NCBI RefSeq assembly: GCF_002741035.1
Contig: NZ_CP016808.1
Span: 5,504,501-5,568,500 of the forward strand
Length of the DNA: 64,000 nt
DNA from: Paenibacillus sp. BIHB 4019
GTDB lineage: Bacteria > Bacillota > Bacilli > Paenibacillales > Paenibacillaceae
Direction: 5' to 3'
The notes under the pieces are model-generated. The model was not told where the DNA came from, ran no database searches, and saw only the letters and a list, made by a program, of their open reading frames with translations. Of the stretch, positions 27,309 to 36,452 are shown in pieces (position 1 is the first letter of the stretch; every line of letters starts with the position of its first letter). Position numbers and translations under genes: made by a program.

Positions 27309-27800
27309 ATGTCGATTACATTAATAGCAGCGATGGACCGCAACAGAACGATTGGAATCGGCAATAAGCTGCCGTGGCGGCTTCCTGCAGAGATGGCGCT
27401 GTTCACGAAGCACACGCTTGGCAAAACCGTTTTAATGGGCCGTAAGACGTTTGAATCGCTGCCTAAGCCGCTGAAGGACCGCCATAACGTCGTTTTAACT
27501 AGGCAGTCTGATTTTGCCTCAGAGGGCTGTGAGACCGTTCATTCGATCGAGGAGGCTTTGTCGCGTTTCGGCGAGGAAGAGCTTATGGTTATTGGCGGAA
27601 CGGAAATTTATACGCAGTTTCTGCCGATTGCAGACAAGCTTTACCTGACAGCTGTAGATGTGGAAGTAGCGGGTGGAGACGCTTTTTTTCCTATGTTCAA
27701 TGAAGCGGATTGGGAGCTAGTGGAAGCTATTCCTTATCGCAAGGATGAACGCAATTTGCATGATTTTACATGGCAAACTTTTAAACATATAAAACGTTGA
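27309..27800 (+). CDS. folA: Dihydrofolate reductase
   Basis: 163-aa enzyme that regenerates tetrahydrofolate after the ThyA reaction. Visible are A-A-M-D-R-N-R-T-I-G (N-terminal), L-P-W-R-L-P-A-E (substrate site), G-R-K-T-F-E-S-L-P (NADPH site) and V-I-G-G-T-E-I-Y near residue 97. It forms a two-gene operon with thyA. Confidence 0.95.
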   Translation: MSITLIAAMDRNRTIGIGNKLPWRLPAEMALFTKHTLGKTVLMGRKTFESLPKPLKDRHNVVLTRQSDFASEGCETVHSIEEALSRFGEEELMVIGGTEIYTQFLPIADKLYLTAVDVEVAGGDAFFPMFNEADWELVEAIPYRKDERNLHDFTWQTFKHIKR

Positions 27801-27991
27801 ATCGGTTTTTCGCGCGGGTACAAAGGACAAATATAACATCTTAAGCTCATTTTTTTGTGCTCTCCTGCATAGAACGTACGAACATTATGTTATAAAGTGC
27901 AAATGATTGTACGGATAATCCATTAACGATGGCAGGGTAAGAGTGTTAGGATTTTGTAAAATGCCTCGCGAAAAATTGAAAATGTTTGTTA

Positions 27992-28020
27992 TTGAATAAT
28001 TGCTGAGTTCCCGATATAGT
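27992..28020 (+). promoter_or_regulatory. gltD promoter
   Basis: TTGAAT (27992-27997), a 17-bp spacer and TATAGT (28015-28020), about 58 bp before the gltD start. The 277-bp gap upstream is otherwise AT-rich with a short palindrome AACAT-T-ATGTT near 27882-27892. Confidence 0.5.
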
Positions 28021-28077
28021 TTGTTTAGAGAAGCCTTACAACGGTTGACGGGAATAACGGATGGAGGAAAAGCGATC

Positions 28078-29565
28078 ATGTCTACACCTACTGGTTTTAT
28101 GGAATATCAACGAGAACTCCCAGCCGATCGCGATCCGATTGAGCGGATTAAAGATTGGGAAGAATTTCATAAGCATTTGTCCGATGAACAGCTTCGTACG
28201 CAAGGTGCGCGCTGCATGGACTGTGGAACGCCTTACTGTCATTCTGGAATGGAGCTTGCTGGCTCAACGTCGGGTTGTCCGATTAACAACCTCATTCCAG
28301 AGTGGAACAATTTGATTTACCGCGGTTTATGGCGTGAGGCGCTGGATCGTTTGCACAAAACGAACAATTTCCCAGAATTTACAGGGCGGATTTGCCCGGC
28401 TCCATGTGAAGGCTCCTGTACGGTTGGTTTGATTGGTGATGCGGTTACGATTAAGACGATCGAGCAAGCGATTATTGACCGCGGCTTTGATGAAGGCTGG
28501 GTTGTTCCACAGCCTCCGAAGATGCGCACAGGCAAACGTGTAGCGGTTGTCGGTTCAGGCCCAGCGGGCCTTGCTTGCGCAGCGCAGCTTAACAAAGCGG
28601 GACATCTTGTAACGGTGTACGAGCGTGCGGACCGCATCGGCGGACTTCTCACTTATGGTATTCCTACAGTCAAGCTTGACAAGAAGGTTGTTCAGCGTCG
28701 TGTAGACTTGATGGCGGAGGAAGGCATAGACTTCGTTGTTAACACAGAGATCGGTAAAGATGTATCGGCTGATGAGCTGCAAGGCCAGTTCGATGCAATC
28801 GTATTGTGCGGCGGCGCTACGAAAGCGCGCCCGGTAGATATTGAAGGACATGAGCTTGAAGGCGTTCATATGGCGATGGATTATTTGAACGGCACGATTA
28901 AGAGCTATCTGGATTCCAATCTGGAAGATGGCAACTACATTTCTGCGAAAGACAAAAATGTCATTGTTATCGGCGGTGGCGACACGGGGACGGACTGCGT
29001 GGCAACAGCACTTCGTCATGGCTGTAAATCGGTTACGCAATTCGGTACGCACGCTAAGGCTCCACTAGTACGCGATAGCATTAATAACCCTTGGCCGCAG
29101 TTCCCGAACGTCTACACGCTGGATTATGCACATGAAGAAGCAAAAGCGCTGTTTGGTGAAGACCCACGTGCTTTCTCCGTACTGACGAAGAAATTTGTTG
29201 GTGAGAATGGCAAGCTTACAGAGCTTCACACGGTACAGATTGAGCGTACAGTTGATCCGGAAACGGGACGCAGAATTTATACAGAAATCGAAGGCTCCGA
29301 GCAAGTATGGCCGGCTGATCTCGTGTTTATCGCGGTTGGTTTTGAAGGCCCGGAAAACACGCTGATTGATGCTTTTGGCCTAGAGCAGGACCGTCGCACA
29401 AATGTGAAGGCGCCTTATGGCAAATATACGACGAATGCTGAGAAAATATTCGCAGCTGGCGATATGCGTCGTGGTCAAAGCTTGGTTGTTTGGGCGATTA
29501 ACGAAGGTCGCGAAGCGGCTCGTGAAGTGGATAAGTTCCTGATGGGATCTTCCTTGCTTCCCTAA
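28078..29565 (+). CDS. gltD: Glutamate synthase small subunit
   Basis: 495-aa FAD/NADPH- and iron-sulfur-containing subunit that feeds electrons to the glutamate synthase large subunit. The N-terminal Cys cluster C-M-D-C-G-T-P-Y-C-H and C-P-A-P-C-E-G-S-C bind 4Fe-4S clusters. FAD motif G-S-G-P-A-G-L-A near residue 153, NADPH motif G-G-G-D-T-G-T-D near 298, and A-A-G-D-M-R-R-G at the C-terminus. The start was chosen at ATG 28078 behind GGAGG; an in-frame start at 28000 adds 26 residues without a ribosome site. No gltB lies next to it in this window. Confidence 0.94.
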   Translation: MSTPTGFMEYQRELPADRDPIERIKDWEEFHKHLSDEQLRTQGARCMDCGTPYCHSGMELAGSTSGCPINNLIPEWNNLIYRGLWREALDRLHKTNNFPEFTGRICPAPCEGSCTVGLIGDAVTIKTIEQAIIDRGFDEGWVVPQPPKMRTGKRVAVVGSGPAGLACAAQLNKAGHLVTVYERADRIGGLLTYGIPTVKLDKKVVQRRVDLMAEEGIDFVVNTEIGKDVSADELQGQFDAIVLCGGATKARPVDIEGHELEGVHMAMDYLNGTIKSYLDSNLEDGNYISAKDKNVIVIGGGDTGTDCVATALRHGCKSVTQFGTHAKAPLVRDSINNPWPQFPNVYTLDYAHEEAKALFGEDPRAFSVLTKKFVGENGKLTELHTVQIERTVDPETGRRIYTEIEGSEQVWPADLVFIAVGFEGPENTLIDAFGLEQDRRTNVKAPYGKYTTNAEKIFAAGDMRRGQSLVVWAINEGREAAREVDKFLMGSSLLP

Positions 29566-29600
29566 ATTAATGGTATGATGAATTGAATAGCAGCTTATGA

Positions 29601-29622
29601 GAAGCGCCTTCGGGCGCTTTTC
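29601..29622 (+). terminator. Terminator of gltD
   Basis: A GAAGCGCC / GGCGCTTTTC stem capped by a stable TTCG tetraloop, followed by TTCTT. Short but typical. Confidence 0.7.
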
Positions 29623-29649
29623 TTGTCGATAGGAGGGAAATTAAGCACT

Positions 29650-29970
29650 ATGATTAAATATGGGCTGGATACGGTAACGGAGCTGAAGTTTGAGAAAATC
29701 GTGGCGAGCATGGAGCGTCGCAATGATCAATGGGTGGATATTGAGCTGTTGTTTGAGCTGTCGGAGGCAACGCCCGCGCCTGATGATCTTATTGATTTTA
29801 GCGGACTGGTCATTTGTACACCGGAGGGCAGCATTGCCCAAATTGTGCCGCAGGACGAAGACTGTGACTGTGAATATCAATTTACTGCATATGAGAAGGA
29901 GCAAATTACGGCTTTTATTTTGCAGGAGCAAAATCAGCTGAGAATTAGTCAGCTTCCCTCCCCAATATAA
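29650..29970 (+). CDS. Small conserved-looking hypothetical protein
   Basis: 106-aa acidic cytoplasmic protein beginning M-I-K-Y-G-L-D. There is no membrane segment or motif I recognise; the C-terminal half carries D-E-D-C-D-C-E-Y. An AGGAGGG site lies 11 nt upstream, a little far, but no other in-frame start exists between it and the ATG. It precedes the membrane protein at 30021 by 50 bp and may be co-transcribed with it and topB. Confidence 0.65.
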   Translation: MIKYGLDTVTELKFEKIVASMERRNDQWVDIELLFELSEATPAPDDLIDFSGLVICTPEGSIAQIVPQDEDCDCEYQFTAYEKEQITAFILQEQNQLRISQLPSPI

Positions 29971-30020
29971 GGAAAGTTGTGGTAAAATCAGTGTGAGATG
30001 ACGTAAAGGAGCGATTCGTC

Positions 30021-31220
30021 ATGCATGCTGAAGAAGCTTATGTGTTATCCCCGGCAGATGTCAGCAATATTCGAAAATATGTCCAGCATAAATATGGAGC
30101 GCTGCCGCAGGAGAAGAAAACCGAAATGATTGCCGATGCGGTGAACCGCATTATACATAAGCAGCTTCCGTCGTTTGACGAGTCGATTAAGCGCCAGGTG
30201 ACGGCGCAGCTTATTCGCACTGCGGTGCTGGAACAGAAGCGCCCTGTACGTGCAGATGATATTTTTGCAGCCTGCTTGCTGCTGGACGAGCGTGATCAGG
30301 AGATTGAGCAGCCGATGCACGCGTGGGTGGAGAAGCAGCTGCAAAGCGTTGTCGAGATCGAGCGCTATCGGCTGGCGATGGACAAGCTGCGCAGTTCTGC
30401 CGAGCGAATGGAGACGAGCGCAGATTCTTTGCCAAATGCTAGTTTGTCGGTGAACGAGAGCTGGCTTCTGTTGAAAAATGAGCTGCAGCCAGCCGGCGAT
30501 GGGCAGCTGGCCAAAGAGCCTTTTGCAGCTGGGGCGGCTGGCTCCTCAGGCTTGGCGGATGTCATACCACTGCCATTGCCGCTCGCAGTGCCTCAGAACG
30601 CGCCAGTTCCTCGCAAACGGCGCAATCATGCCATTGTGTATGGATTGCTCAGCTTGCTGCTTGTGAGCGTCTCGCTGCTGTATGGAGAGTCTCTGACGCG
30701 TACGTTAAGAGGGGCACAGCCTGAGCCGATTCTTCTTGCTCCCATTGAACCAGTGAAGATCATTGAGCTGGATGGCTTGCCGCAAGAGCTGCGGTATGTA
30801 GAAATTGATAAGAAGAGGCTGACGCAGTATTTGAAAGGCAAATCGTCGATACTTGCCAGGCAGCCTTATTTAGATGCGATTATTGCCCAAGCAAAATCAT
30901 TTGATATCCATCCGCTCCTGCTATTTGCTATAACTGGGCAGGAGCAGGCTTTTGTACCAACCACGAACAAGCAAGCGAAGGAAATTGCGAATAATCCTTT
31001 CAATGTATTTCATAGCTGGAAAGAATATAATACGACGATTAGCGATTCCGCTGAAATTGCGTCGCGAACGATTGTGAATTTAAGCAAGGGGCGACCTGAA
31101 GGCATGGACCCATTCACTTGGATTAACCGTAAATATGCGGAAGACCCTAACTGGTCGAATGGTGTACGGTCGATTTTTGCTTCCATGAAGCAATATGTGG
31201 AAACAACAAGCAAGAAGTAA
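30021..31220 (+). CDS. Membrane protein with extracellular lysozyme-like domain
   Basis: 399-aa protein. The N-terminal 170 residues are cytoplasmic and helical (L-S-P-A-D-V-S-N-I-R-K-Y), then a Pro-rich stretch, a positively charged P-R-K-R-R-N and a single membrane helix at about 203-221. The C-terminal part (about 270-395) resembles glucosaminidase/lysozyme-like domains: D-I-H-P-L-L-L-F-A-I-T-G-Q-E-Q, then N-P-F-N-V-F-H-S-W. It may act on peptidoglycan or sense it, with a cytoplasmic reporter domain (inference). It sits 9 bp before topB. Confidence 0.65.
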   Translation: MHAEEAYVLSPADVSNIRKYVQHKYGALPQEKKTEMIADAVNRIIHKQLPSFDESIKRQVTAQLIRTAVLEQKRPVRADDIFAACLLLDERDQEIEQPMHAWVEKQLQSVVEIERYRLAMDKLRSSAERMETSADSLPNASLSVNESWLLLKNELQPAGDGQLAKEPFAAGAAGSSGLADVIPLPLPLAVPQNAPVPRKRRNHAIVYGLLSLLLVSVSLLYGESLTRTLRGAQPEPILLAPIEPVKIIELDGLPQELRYVEIDKKRLTQYLKGKSSILARQPYLDAIIAQAKSFDIHPLLLFAITGQEQAFVPTTNKQAKEIANNPFNVFHSWKEYNTTISDSAEIASRTIVNLSKGRPEGMDPFTWINRKYAEDPNWSNGVRSIFASMKQYVETTSKK

Positions 31221-31229
31221 AGAGGCGAT

Positions 31230-33569
31230 TTGTTGAAGACATTAATTATTGCGGAGAAACCGGATATGGGCAGGACGATTGCTGCCGTGCTTGAACCAAA
31301 GGCAGCTAATCGCCGGACGTATTTGGAAGGCGACCGCTATATTATTACATGGGCGATTGGGCATTTGGTGTCACTCGCCGAGCCTGACCAATACGATGCA
31401 CGCTACAAACGGTGGAATGATCAGGACTTGCCGATCATTCCGCAGGTGTTCAAGCTGTGGCCGAATCCGCGGACGAAGGATCAGCTTAAGACGATTGGCG
31501 AGCTTGCGAAGCGCTGTGGCAGACTTGTTAACGCATGCGATGCCGGGCGCGAAGGCCAGCTTATTTTTCACCTCATCAGGCAATATTTGAAGCTGGCGCA
31601 GCCTACAGACCGGTTATGGATTTCGGACTTGACGGCGGAGACGATTCGCCGCGGTTTTGATACGCTGCGCAGTGATGATGAATACGAACCGCTGACGAAA
31701 GCAGCCCGTGCCCGCAGTGAGGCGGATTGGCTGATCGGCATGAATGCTTCGCGCGCTTTTACGATTCGCCATAAAGCCTTGCTTTCTGTCGGTCGTGTGC
31801 AAACGCCAGTTTTGGCGCTGCTATATGATCGCCATAAGGAAATTACGGCTTTTCAGTCGGAAACTTATTTTGTCGTTAAAGCGGCATTTGACCAGTCTGG
31901 ATTTGGGTATTCCGGCATTTGGCAGGGGGAGCGTCTAACCGATAAAGCGAAGGCGGAGGCATTGGCAGCGAAAACAGCAAATAAGCCAGCAAAGGTGGAA
32001 GATTACCAGGTAGCGGAAAGCAAGGAATATCCATTCAGGCTTTATGACCTGACGCTATTGCAGCGCGAAGCGAATGGCAAGCACGGCTATTCGGCTAAGA
32101 AGACGCTGGATATTGCCCAAGCGCTCTACGAGAAGCATAAGGTGATTACGTACCCGCGGACGAACTCCAACTATGTAACGGAGGAGAACATTCCAGTCAT
32201 GGGCAATGTATTAACGATGCTTCAAGGCACTAGCGGCTATGGCGAGCTTGCGAAAGGAGCGGACCGCTCTCGCGTTCACAAAGGGAACAAAGCGGTTTGC
32301 AATCCGTCCAAAGTCGAGGATCACCATGCCATCATGCCTACACCGAAGCGTGCTTCTGGCCTCAGTCAGGAGGAGCAAAACGTTTATGACATGATTGTCA
32401 GACGTTTTCTGTCGCACTATTACCCGCCCGCCGTATATAAAAACCACACGGTGCTAACGGTCGTCGAAGGCGAAACCTTCCGCACGAAAGCGAAGGAACA
32501 GCTGGAGCCCGGCTGGAAAGTGGTACTGCCACAGCAGGATTCCACTTCTGCCAAGCCTGCTAAGCGCGGCAAAGCCAAGGATGACAAGGAAGCCGATGAC
32601 GAGGAAATGGTAACCGATCAGCCCTTTAAGCTCGACCCGAATGGGCCGGTTCATTGCAGCAGCGTTGAGGCGATGGAAAAAATGACGCAGCCGCCCAAGT
32701 CCTTCACAGAGGGAACGCTGCTCAAAGCGATGGAAGGCGCAGGGAAGTCGATGGAGGATGATGAGCTGCGGGAAGCGATGAAGGATACCGGTCTTGGCAC
32801 GCCGGCGACACGGGCAGCGACGATCGAGCGGCTGAAGCATGTCGGCTATATCCAGCTAGCAGGAAAGAAGCTGGATATTACGTCGAAAGGACTCGCTGCG
32901 ATTGAGCTCATCCGCAATGCCGGTGTGGAGCTGCTCGCTTCGCCCGAAATGACGGGACGCTGGGAGCAGCGTCTGCACCAAATTTCTAAAGGCGAAGCTT
33001 CGGATGATCGTTTTATTGCGCAAGTTAAGCAATTTGCAGCTGTCATCGTCGATAAGGTTCGCCAGCAGCGTCCTGCCGCACCTGGAACGTTCGAGGACAC
33101 TTCTGGGAAAGGGAAGAAGGCAGCAGGCTCGACGAAAAGCGGCAGCCGTACAAGCAGCTCACGCTCGTCAGAAGCGAAAGCAGGGGCGAAGTCGCCTGCC
33201 GGAGCGAGCAAGAGCAGAAGCTCCATACGGTCAGCTGAGGGTAGCGAAGCAGTAAAGCCGCCCAAGCAAGCAGCCGCGTCTGCGGCTCCAAGAGGGCCGC
33301 TCGCTGCCTGCCCGAGGCAGGGCTGCAACGGCAGTGTGATTGAAGGCAAGCGCGGTTACGGCTGCAGCAGCTTTCGCGAGGGATGTTCTTTTGTGATTTG
33401 GAAGGAACAGCAGGGGAAGAAGATTACGCTCCCGATGCTCCATTCGCTGCTGGAGAAAGGGGCAACGAGCCAGCTCGCCTTTAAGCAGTCCGATGGAAGC
33501 AGCATGAAGGGCAGGCTTGTATTGACCGACCGTGACAAAGGGACGCTAACGATTCGGCCTGCCGACTAG
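31230..33569 (+). CDS. topB: DNA topoisomerase III
   Basis: 779-aa type IA topoisomerase. TOPRIM domain I-I-A-E-K-P-D-M-G (N-terminus) with D-A-G-R-E-G-Q-L near residue 102; active-site Tyr in I-T-Y308-P-R-T-N-S; L-G-T-P-A-T-R-A-A-T-I-E near 520. The tail is Ala/Ser/Lys-rich and low in complexity (about 618-690), then a four-Cys zinc ribbon C-P-R-Q-G-C...C-S-S-F-R-E-G-C. B. subtilis TopB is about 727 aa, so the tail is extended. It starts at one of two adjacent TTG codons (31230 or 31233). Confidence 0.93.
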   Translation: MLKTLIIAEKPDMGRTIAAVLEPKAANRRTYLEGDRYIITWAIGHLVSLAEPDQYDARYKRWNDQDLPIIPQVFKLWPNPRTKDQLKTIGELAKRCGRLVNACDAGREGQLIFHLIRQYLKLAQPTDRLWISDLTAETIRRGFDTLRSDDEYEPLTKAARARSEADWLIGMNASRAFTIRHKALLSVGRVQTPVLALLYDRHKEITAFQSETYFVVKAAFDQSGFGYSGIWQGERLTDKAKAEALAAKTANKPAKVEDYQVAESKEYPFRLYDLTLLQREANGKHGYSAKKTLDIAQALYEKHKVITYPRTNSNYVTEENIPVMGNVLTMLQGTSGYGELAKGADRSRVHKGNKAVCNPSKVEDHHAIMPTPKRASGLSQEEQNVYDMIVRRFLSHYYPPAVYKNHTVLTVVEGETFRTKAKEQLEPGWKVVLPQQDSTSAKPAKRGKAKDDKEADDEEMVTDQPFKLDPNGPVHCSSVEAMEKMTQPPKSFTEGTLLKAMEGAGKSMEDDELREAMKDTGLGTPATRAATIERLKHVGYIQLAGKKLDITSKGLAAIELIRNAGVELLASPEMTGRWEQRLHQISKGEASDDRFIAQVKQFAAVIVDKVRQQRPAAPGTFEDTSGKGKKAAGSTKSGSRTSSSRSSEAKAGAKSPAGASKSRSSIRSAEGSEAVKPPKQAAASAAPRGPLAACPRQGCNGSVIEGKRGYGCSSFREGCSFVIWKEQQGKKITLPMLHSLLEKGATSQLAFKQSDGSSMKGRLVLTDRDKGTLTIRPAD

Positions 33570-33636
33570 TTAGCAGGCCGTTATAACCTGCTTGAGGTTG
33601 TTCAATGTGAATAAGCGCTAACGAAAATCGCAACAA

Positions 33637-33680
33637 AATAAGCCGCCAAACCAACGAGTATGCTGGTTTGGCGGCTTATT
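33637..33680. terminator. Bidirectional terminator
   Basis: A perfect 17-bp stem (33637-33653 with 33664-33680) with a 10-nt loop and A/T-rich ends, between the convergent topB and HAD genes. Confidence 0.88.
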
Positions 33681-33705
33681 CTAGTTAAATATTGTGTTTG
33701 TTCAG

Positions 33706-34440
33706 CTAGCGGTTGATATAACCGTAGATGGCTTCCGGTACTTCCACTAAATCATTCAAAGTGAAAAAGGCACCTTTAGGCTGGACTTCAATATTGACAA
33801 CATTATATTGCCATTCGGTATCCTTGCGCATATGAATGGCATGGATGCCTGCAGTCAAGGCGGGAACAACATCCGTGCGAATAGAATTGCCGATCATCCA
33901 TGTGCGTGCGCGATCCAGCGAAGTTTCGGCTAAAATGTCCTCCAGCGCTTCATTCGTTTTGTGTTGGCGAATATAGATTCGGTTATTAAAATATTTGCTT
34001 AAATTTAATTGATTAATTTTGCGGGATTGAATAAGTTGTTCGCCCCCAGTGTACAAATGCAGCTCGTGGCCTTGATTAGCTAAAGAATACAGCGTCTCCT
34101 CCATATTCGGATAAGGCTCTGTATCATGCTCATACACGCTGAGCCCAAGCTTCCAGAGAAAATCTTGTTCTAAAGCGGAGCGCTTCCTTCCGGTTACATC
34201 GGAGAAATAAACATAACTGTCAACGAAAGATTGAGGAAAATGCTCGCTCTTAAAACCAAGCACGGCAATTCCGGCAATGTCGATCTCTGTTTGTTTATCT
34301 CTTACAGCGTCCGCAGTTACTTCTTCATATCCGGCAAACCAGGTGGTCATTGCATCAACAAACTGACTAATGACCAAATAGAAATATTTATTACAATGAA
34401 TTAATGTATCGTCGAGGTCAAACATAATGTGCTGCTTCAT
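33706..34440 (-). CDS. HAD-family hydrolase
   Basis: About 244-aa phosphatase-like protein. Motif I F-D-L-D-D-T-L-I is at the N-terminus (Asp nucleophile near residue 7), motif II T-G-G near 135, and the C-terminal M-I-G-N-S-I-R-T-D (motif IV) near 187. It resembles haloacid-dehalogenase phosphatases with a helical cap. ATG 34440 was chosen; GTG 34449 is too close to its AAGGAG site. The substrate is unknown. Confidence 0.88.
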   Translation of the reverse strand: MKQHIMFDLDDTLIHCNKYFYLVISQFVDAMTTWFAGYEEVTADAVRDKQTEIDIAGIAVLGFKSEHFPQSFVDSYVYFSDVTGRKRSALEQDFLWKLGLSVYEHDTEPYPNMEETLYSLANQGHELHLYTGGEQLIQSRKINQLNLSKYFNNRIYIRQHKTNEALEDILAETSLDRARTWMIGNSIRTDVVPALTAGIHAIHMRKDTEWQYNVVNIEVQPKGAFFTLNDLVEVPEAIYGYINR

Positions 34441-34593
34441 AGAAAGCACGGCTCCTTTAGCGCAAAATAGACTGTGTATGAAATCAATCTACAGTATCAG
34501 GAGCCTTACGTCAACGCAGCAAACCCGTTTCGGCAACACTGAATTAGGAAAATTAAGGATGAAAATTAGATTAGCTGGTTATTTTCAGTATAA

Positions 34594-34818
34594 TCATGCA
34601 TATTTAAGCTGCGACACCAGCAGCGTTGTCTTGATAAAGGCAATGCGGCGGCGGATATAGAAATCCAGGCTGTCGCCCCGCAAGTCGTTCGGAGAGATCA
34701 CCTCCTCAGAGCTGTTATCAATAATCGTCAACTCTCCGTTTGAATAAAATTTAAAAGTCAAATCTCGACGTGGCCAACTTTTCTCAACGAAACGAAAATT
34801 TTCACAAGTGCTCTTCAT
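34594..34818 (-). CDS. Small hypothetical protein
   Basis: 74-aa protein with a charged, mixed alpha/beta-looking sequence (F-K-F-Y-S-N-G-E-L-T-I-I-D-N) and no membrane segment. An AGGGAGG site about 10 nt before the ATG supports translation. It lies upstream of the HAD gene on the same strand. Not recognised. Confidence 0.55.
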   Translation of the reverse strand: MKSTCENFRFVEKSWPRRDLTFKFYSNGELTIIDNSSEEVISPNDLRGDSLDFYIRRRIAFIKTTLLVSQLKYA

Positions 34819-34875
34819 GGTGATCCTGCCTCCCTTATTGGATGTTTAATAAATAGTCAATCAGAACCTTTGTTC

Positions 34876-34974
34876 AAATATAAGGATTTATAAGTTGTTC
34901 ACATATAAACTCTTATATTTCATCGCGAAACGGTACCTTTGCCACCAGAGGAAGGCTTCAGCCGTTTTCGCTTG
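34876..34974 (+). repeat. Dispersed repeat copy D
   Basis: AT-rich part of 46 bp (AAATATAAGGATTTATAAG ... CTTATATTTC) followed by a diverged hairpin, GCGAAACGG ... CAGCCGTTTTCGCTTG. It has the same order and spacing as copies at 57808 and 57908. It sits in the 380-bp gap between the small hypothetical gene and the PhnC-like gene. Confidence 0.7.
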
Positions 34975-35049
34975 CTGTTTTTATTATACCAAACATTTGT
35001 TCGTGTGGAAACTGTTTTTTGTTTCCCGTAAACTAGATTTATATAAAAG

Positions 35050-35163
35050 AGCATTTTGCATAAGTCCCCTGAGCGACTTTCAATGTGCAATATTTAGAGC
35101 AAGCGGTTTTATCGCTCTAAATATTGCATCCGGGAGCGACCGAATCGAATTATACAAAATGCT
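35050..35163 (+). repeat. Long nested palindrome (114 bp)
   Basis: Outer arms AGCATTTTGCATAA (35050-35063) and TTATACAAAATGCT (35150-35163) match at 13 of 14 positions. The inner arms 35086-35100 and 35114-35128 are a perfect 15-bp inverted repeat. There is no T tract, so it is not a terminator. It may be a miniature transposable element or a leader structure of the downstream ABC gene. Confidence 0.65.
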
Positions 35164-35198
35164 GAAAATATGATGCGTGAAACAAAGGGGCGCGGAAA

Positions 35199-35924
35199 AT
35201 GATAAGAATTTCGAATTTGACGAAGGTTATTCCAGGCGGGCCGAAAGTGCTCGACGATATACATTTGGATGTGGAGGATGGCGAGTTTATCGCGATTAAG
35301 GGAGCGAGCGGAAGCGGGAAATCGATGCTGCTTAAATGCTTGGCGCTGCAGGAAAAATGGACGCGGGGAAGCTACAAGCTGAATGGAACGGATGTTTTGA
35401 AGCAAGGGCTGACCGGCAGATTTAAAGTTCGCCGCGAGGTGGCTTATCTAGAAGAGAAGCCTGTACTGTATCCAAGCAAGACGGGGCTCAAAAATGTGAT
35501 TATCGGATCGGTGACCCAAACCCCCGCTTGGCGGCGATGGACCGGCATGGTGCGCAGCGACGATTATATGGGCGCTATGGATACGATAGAGAAGCTGGGA
35601 CTTATCGATAAAGCACATCTGAAGGCGGAGAAGATGAGCGGGGGAGAGCGCCAGCGTATCGCTGTTGCCCGCGCGCTCGTGCACGGCGCAAAAATCATTT
35701 TGGCGGACGAGCCGGTATCCGGACTTGACCCGCATACGGCCGACCAGGTGCTCGCCGATTTAAAACGGCTTTGCACGGAGCAGCGCGTTACGGTTATTGC
35801 CGTGCTGCATCAAGGCGATTATGCCGAACGGTTTGCGGACCGCATTATTGGTCTCAATAATGGCAAGCTTGTTTTAGACATTAGAGGCAGGCGCTTAACC
35901 GAACGGGAGAAAATGCAGCTATGA
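35199..35924 (+). CDS. PhnC-like ABC transporter ATPase without partner permease
   Basis: 241-aa ATPase. Walker A G-A-S-G-S-G-K-S-M (about 34-42), Q-loop area Y-L-E-E-K-P, signature M-S-G-G-E-R-Q-R-I-A (about 145-154), Walker B I-I-L-A-D-E-P-V-S-G-L-D, and H-loop L-H-Q-G. The A-R-A-L-V-H-G-A-K-I-I-L-A-D-E-P stretch is typical of phosphonate-type (PhnC) ATPases. No permease or binding protein is adjacent; the next genes are a GNAT (4-bp overlap), a DUF3298 protein and a receiver domain. The transport role is therefore uncertain. Confidence 0.85.
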   Translation: MIRISNLTKVIPGGPKVLDDIHLDVEDGEFIAIKGASGSGKSMLLKCLALQEKWTRGSYKLNGTDVLKQGLTGRFKVRREVAYLEEKPVLYPSKTGLKNVIIGSVTQTPAWRRWTGMVRSDDYMGAMDTIEKLGLIDKAHLKAEKMSGGERQRIAVARALVHGAKIILADEPVSGLDPHTADQVLADLKRLCTEQRVTVIAVLHQGDYAERFADRIIGLNNGKLVLDIRGRRLTEREKMQL

Positions 35925-36436
35925 ACGAAGTGAAGCTGAGATTGATTCAGCAGCATGAGCTATCACAGGCGCTGGAGCTTGAGCAGCGCTGCTACTCTTC
36001 TGGGGCCGCGGCGACGGAGGCGGGATTCCAGTACCGTTTTCAGGAGTATCCTTCGTATTTCTGGTCTGCTTGGTCGGAGGATGGCGAGTTGCTTGGCATC
36101 GCCAATGGAATTCGGACGGAGCAGGAAAGCTGCGGTGACGAGATGAAAGGAAGTCATCCAGGCGAATACGCGGGAGACAACTTTTGCATACTGACTATTG
36201 CGGTAGATCCGGCATTCAGGCGCAGGGGAATTGCTGCAAAACTGCTGGACAAGCTGATCCAAGCATGCGAAAATGAGAGGCTGAAAGCGATTATTTTAAT
36301 GTGCGAGCCGCATTTGATTTCTTTTTATGAACAGGCGAAATTTACATACGTAGGCAAGGCTTCTTCCACACATGGAGGAATTGAGTGGCATGAGATGAGG
36401 CGTAATCTGCATACAATGGAGCATTCTAGCGAATAG
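35921..36436 (+). CDS. GNAT family N-acetyltransferase
   Basis: 171-aa acetyltransferase. Acetyl-CoA site V-D-P-A-F-R-R-R-G-I-A-A-K-L-L (about 90-104) and the later I-S-F-Y-E-Q-A-K-F-T-Y-V-G strand-helix pattern. It resembles arylalkylamine-type (AANAT) members. It overlaps the ATPase gene by ATGA and is thus translationally coupled. Substrate unknown. Confidence 0.88.
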   Translation: MNEVKLRLIQQHELSQALELEQRCYSSGAAATEAGFQYRFQEYPSYFWSAWSEDGELLGIANGIRTEQESCGDEMKGSHPGEYAGDNFCILTIAVDPAFRRRGIAAKLLDKLIQACENERLKAIILMCEPHLISFYEQAKFTYVGKASSTHGGIEWHEMRRNLHTMEHSSE

Positions 36437-36452
36437 GCAGGTGTAGCCCGAT

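Noticed and set aside
27873..27892. LexA/DinR box upstream of gltD
   Set aside because: CGAAC is followed four bases later by TGTTA, not GTTCG; only one half-site fits.
28000..28077. N-terminal extension of GltD from 28000
   Set aside because: It overlaps the promoter (TATAGT at 28015), has no ribosome site, and ATG 28078 follows GGAGG.
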